Program-made: the position numbers and the translations under genes | The notes under the pieces: generated by a model | What the model saw: only the letters and a program-made list of their open reading frames with translations | What the model was told of the DNA's origin: nothing | Databases searched by the model: none | Assembly (NCBI GenBank): GCA_021847385.1 | Contig: JAJZTV010000023.1 | Location: 1 to 15,210 of the forward strand | DNA from: Pseudomonadota bacterium | GTDB lineage: Bacteria > Pseudomonadota > Gammaproteobacteria > Burkholderiales > Thiobacillaceae | Length of the DNA stretch: 15,210 bases | Direction of reading: 5' to 3' | Shown: in pieces, positions 13,983 through 15,210 of the stretch | How positions within the stretch are numbered: position 1 is the first letter of the stretch | Layout of the letters: each line of letters starts with the position of its first letter

Positions 13983-14345
13983 CTATTTGACCGGCTCGTA
14001 CTTGATCACCGTCAACAGGCCATAGACCCGATCGGCCATGAAACGAATCTTGTCGCCGGGCTTCATCTGATCCAACCAGGCGGCATCCTTGACCCGGAAC
14101 ACCATGGTCATGCTCGGCATATCCAGGTTCTCCAGCGGCCCGTGGGCGATGGTCACCTTGCCGGTGTCCTTGGCCACCTTGCGCACCGTGCCCTCGCTCA
14201 GCCCATGCATGGGCATGCCGGTGGGGCCACCCATGGCATCGTGGTGTATGCCTTCGGACATCCCCATCTGCTGGTCAGCCAGGGCCGCAACTGATACCAC
14301 CATAATCGTCATAGAACAGACAGCCAGAAGCTTGTTGAGTTTCAT
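13983..14345 (-). CDS. CusF-like periplasmic copper-binding protein
   Basis: 120 residues from ATG 14345; the longer frame upstream is rejected because AAGGAG stands six bases before this ATG and the signal peptide (1-23, cut after AALA) begins here. After a Met/His/Gly-rich linker (MGM, HH, MGGPTGMPMHG, 27-48) comes a CusF-type small beta barrel: GTVRKV, VTIAHGP with H68, then DMPSMTM with M76, M79 and M81, ending in GDKIRF and VIKYEP. CusF carries Cu(I)/Ag(I) on one His and two Met; these map to H68, M79 and M81. The Trp that caps the site in E. coli CusF is Met (M76) here. The gene starts two bases after the cupredoxin stop. In E. coli CusF works with a CusCBA efflux pump, absent from this window. 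Confidence 0.92.
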   Translation of the reverse strand: MKLNKLLAVCSMTIMVVSVAALADQQMGMSEGIHHDAMGGPTGMPMHGLSEGTVRKVAKDTGKVTIAHGPLENLDMPSMTMVFRVKDAAWLDQMKPGDKIRFMADRVYGLLTVIKYEPVK

Positions 14346-14347
14346 GT

Positions 14348-14803
14348 TTATCTCCTTACGATGATCTTGCCGGCCATCCCGGCCTCGAAATGACCAGGGA
14401 CCAGGCAAGCGAAATCAAAGGTCCCGACATGGTTGAAATGCCAGATCAGTTCGGCCGTCTTGCCCGGATCAACCTTGATGGCATTAGGGTCGTCGTGTTC
14501 CATCTCCGGGTGCTGGCGCATCCATTCGGCGTGCCGCCTGAGTTTCTGTGCGGTGCCCAGCACGAATTCGTGTGCCATTTGCCCGGAATTTTTCACCTGG
14601 AACCGAATGGTCTCTCCTGACTTGATCTCAATCCGGTCCGGTACAAAGCGCATGGCGTCGGTCATGTCGACTTCGATGCTGCGCGTCGCCTTGGCCGGAT
14701 CGCTCGGCATGCCCAAGGCAGCGGCGTGACCGCCACCGGCGAGTACCAGCCCAGATCCCATCATGCCGCCGACGGCGAAAAGGATTGCAGCAAATCGGCT
14801 CAT
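14348..14803 (-). CDS. Periplasmic cupredoxin, CopI-like
   Basis: 151 residues from ATG 14803; ATGs at 14830 and 14839 add 9 or 12 residues and would overlap the upstream gene, and no start has a strong ribosome site. The chosen start opens with a Sec signal peptide (MSRFAAILFAVGG onward, to about residue 29). The body is a single cupredoxin domain with a complete type 1 copper site: H78 in MAHEFVLG, C133, H138 and M143 in CLVPGHFEAGM. A His/Met-rich insert (HAEWMRQHPEMEHDDPN, 91-107) is typical of the copper-tolerance cupredoxins such as CopI, as far as I recall. Likely role: periplasmic copper binding or electron transfer in copper tolerance. Its last codons contain the ribosome site of the next gene. 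Confidence 0.88.
   Translation of the reverse strand: MSRFAAILFAVGGMMGSGLVLAGGGHAAALGMPSDPAKATRSIEVDMTDAMRFVPDRIEIKSGETIRFQVKNSGQMAHEFVLGTAQKLRRHAEWMRQHPEMEHDDPNAIKVDPGKTAELIWHFNHVGTFDFACLVPGHFEAGMAGKIIVRR
14352..14357 (-). promoter_or_regulatory. Ribosome binding site that fixes the CusF-like start
   Basis: AAGGAG on the minus strand is six bases from ATG 14345 and lies within the last codons of the cupredoxin gene (Arg-Arg-stop). It argues against the longer frame that begins at 14408. Confidence 0.8.
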
Positions 14804-14816
14804 CGGCCGCCGCAGC

Positions 14817-15210
14817 TCAATGCTCGCCATGGCCGCCATGACCTGTGGGTTTCTTCACCTGCAGGGTCTGGGTATCAGCCGCAGGCACCTGGGTCCGCTT
14901 GATCTCCGGCGCTTCACCCTGCCACTCGTAGGCCAGCGTGCCCTTCGGGTGCCGGTACCAACCCGGATCCCGGTAATCGCCGGGTTTGACGTCGGGGTGC
15001 ACCTTGACCACGGTGAACATACCGCCCATTTCCAATGGACCGAACGGACCCTGGCCGCTCATCATCGGCAAGGTGTTGTCGGGCAAGGGCATTTCCATCG
15101 CGCCCATCTCGGCCATGCCGGCGCTGCCCATGGCCATATAGTCGGGCACCAACTTGGCGATCTTGTCGGCGATACCGCTCTGGTCGACGCCGATCAGATT
15201 GGGCACGGCA
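14817..15210 (-). CDS. C-terminal end of a CopA-type multicopper oxidase, cut by the window
   Basis: The frame is open to the right edge, so only about 130 C-terminal residues are visible and the apparent GTG start at 15206 is internal. The segment PNLIGVDQSGIADKI, then a Met-rich run (YMAMGSAGMAEMGAMEM), DNTLPMMSGQGPFGPLEMGGMF and DPGWYRHPKGT, matches my recall of the tail of large periplasmic multicopper oxidases of the CopA family. The copper-ligand motifs would be encoded in the missing part. It closes with a His/Gly tail, GHGGHGEH. It is the first visible gene of the copper operon; the cupredoxin ATG lies 13 bases beyond its stop. Likely role: periplasmic Cu(I) oxidation or copper storage. 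Confidence 0.78.
   Translation of the reverse strand, partial: AVPNLIGVDQSGIADKIAKLVPDYMAMGSAGMAEMGAMEMPLPDNTLPMMSGQGPFGPLEMGGMFTVVKVHPDVKPGDYRDPGWYRHPKGTLAYEWQGEAPEIKRTQVPAADTQTLQVKKPTGHGGHGEH

Noticed and set aside
14346..14408. 21-codon N-terminal extension of the CusF-like protein
   Set aside because: It is hydrophilic, would precede a signal peptide, and overlaps the cupredoxin gene; a strong ribosome site sits directly before the inner ATG at 14345.

Overview
The window is GC-rich and gene-dense, and looks like the chromosome of a Gram-negative proteobacterium, most likely a betaproteobacterium. This rests on protein style (GlgC/GlgB sequences, a CueO-like oxidase, CusF and Spy relatives, a lipoprotein cytochrome) and is inference, not a database match. 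No RNA genes, CRISPR arrays, insertion sequences or attachment sites were seen, and no gene-free stretch exceeds about 200 bases.

Layout. (1) At 1-450 (+) lies the 3' part of a secreted SCP2-like protein, cut by the window edge, ending at a strong bidirectional terminator at 466-493. (2) From 8383 down to 505 (-) five genes run in one direction: glgC, a GH57 glycoside hydrolase, a SlyD-like FKBP isomerase, an MBL-fold hydrolase with a long repetitive coiled coil, and a GAF-GAF-PAS-class III nucleotidyl cyclase-TPR protein. The last two overlap by 14 bases. (3) glgB (8433-10625, +) diverges from glgC across a 49-base gap that holds -10-like hexamers on both strands. (4) From the right edge down to 10780 (-) runs a periplasmic copper-handling operon: the 3' end of a CopA-type multicopper oxidase, a cupredoxin, a CusF-like copper protein, a 38-codon Cys-containing small ORF, a SHOCT membrane protein, a lipoprotein cytochrome c, a CueO-like multicopper oxidase and a Met/Gly-rich Spy-like protein.

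How they fit together. glgC and glgB make ADP-glucose and branch the glycogen chain; the GH57 enzyme probably also acts on alpha-glucan. No glycogen synthase or phosphorylase gene is in view. The hydrolase-cyclase pair looks like a signalling module: the cyclase has all catalytic residues, and the hydrolase has the metal ligands of the RNase Z/phosphodiesterase branch, so it could be an opposing phosphodiesterase (untested inference). The copper operon encodes almost only exported proteins that bind or oxidise copper, with no transporter or regulator visible, so those would lie to the right of the window.

Most worth a second look: the coupled MBL/coiled-coil and cyclase pair with its exact 36-residue repeat; the 38-residue Cys protein; an in-frame Met/Gly-coding tail beyond the Spy stop codon; and the symmetric -10 region between glgC and glgB.
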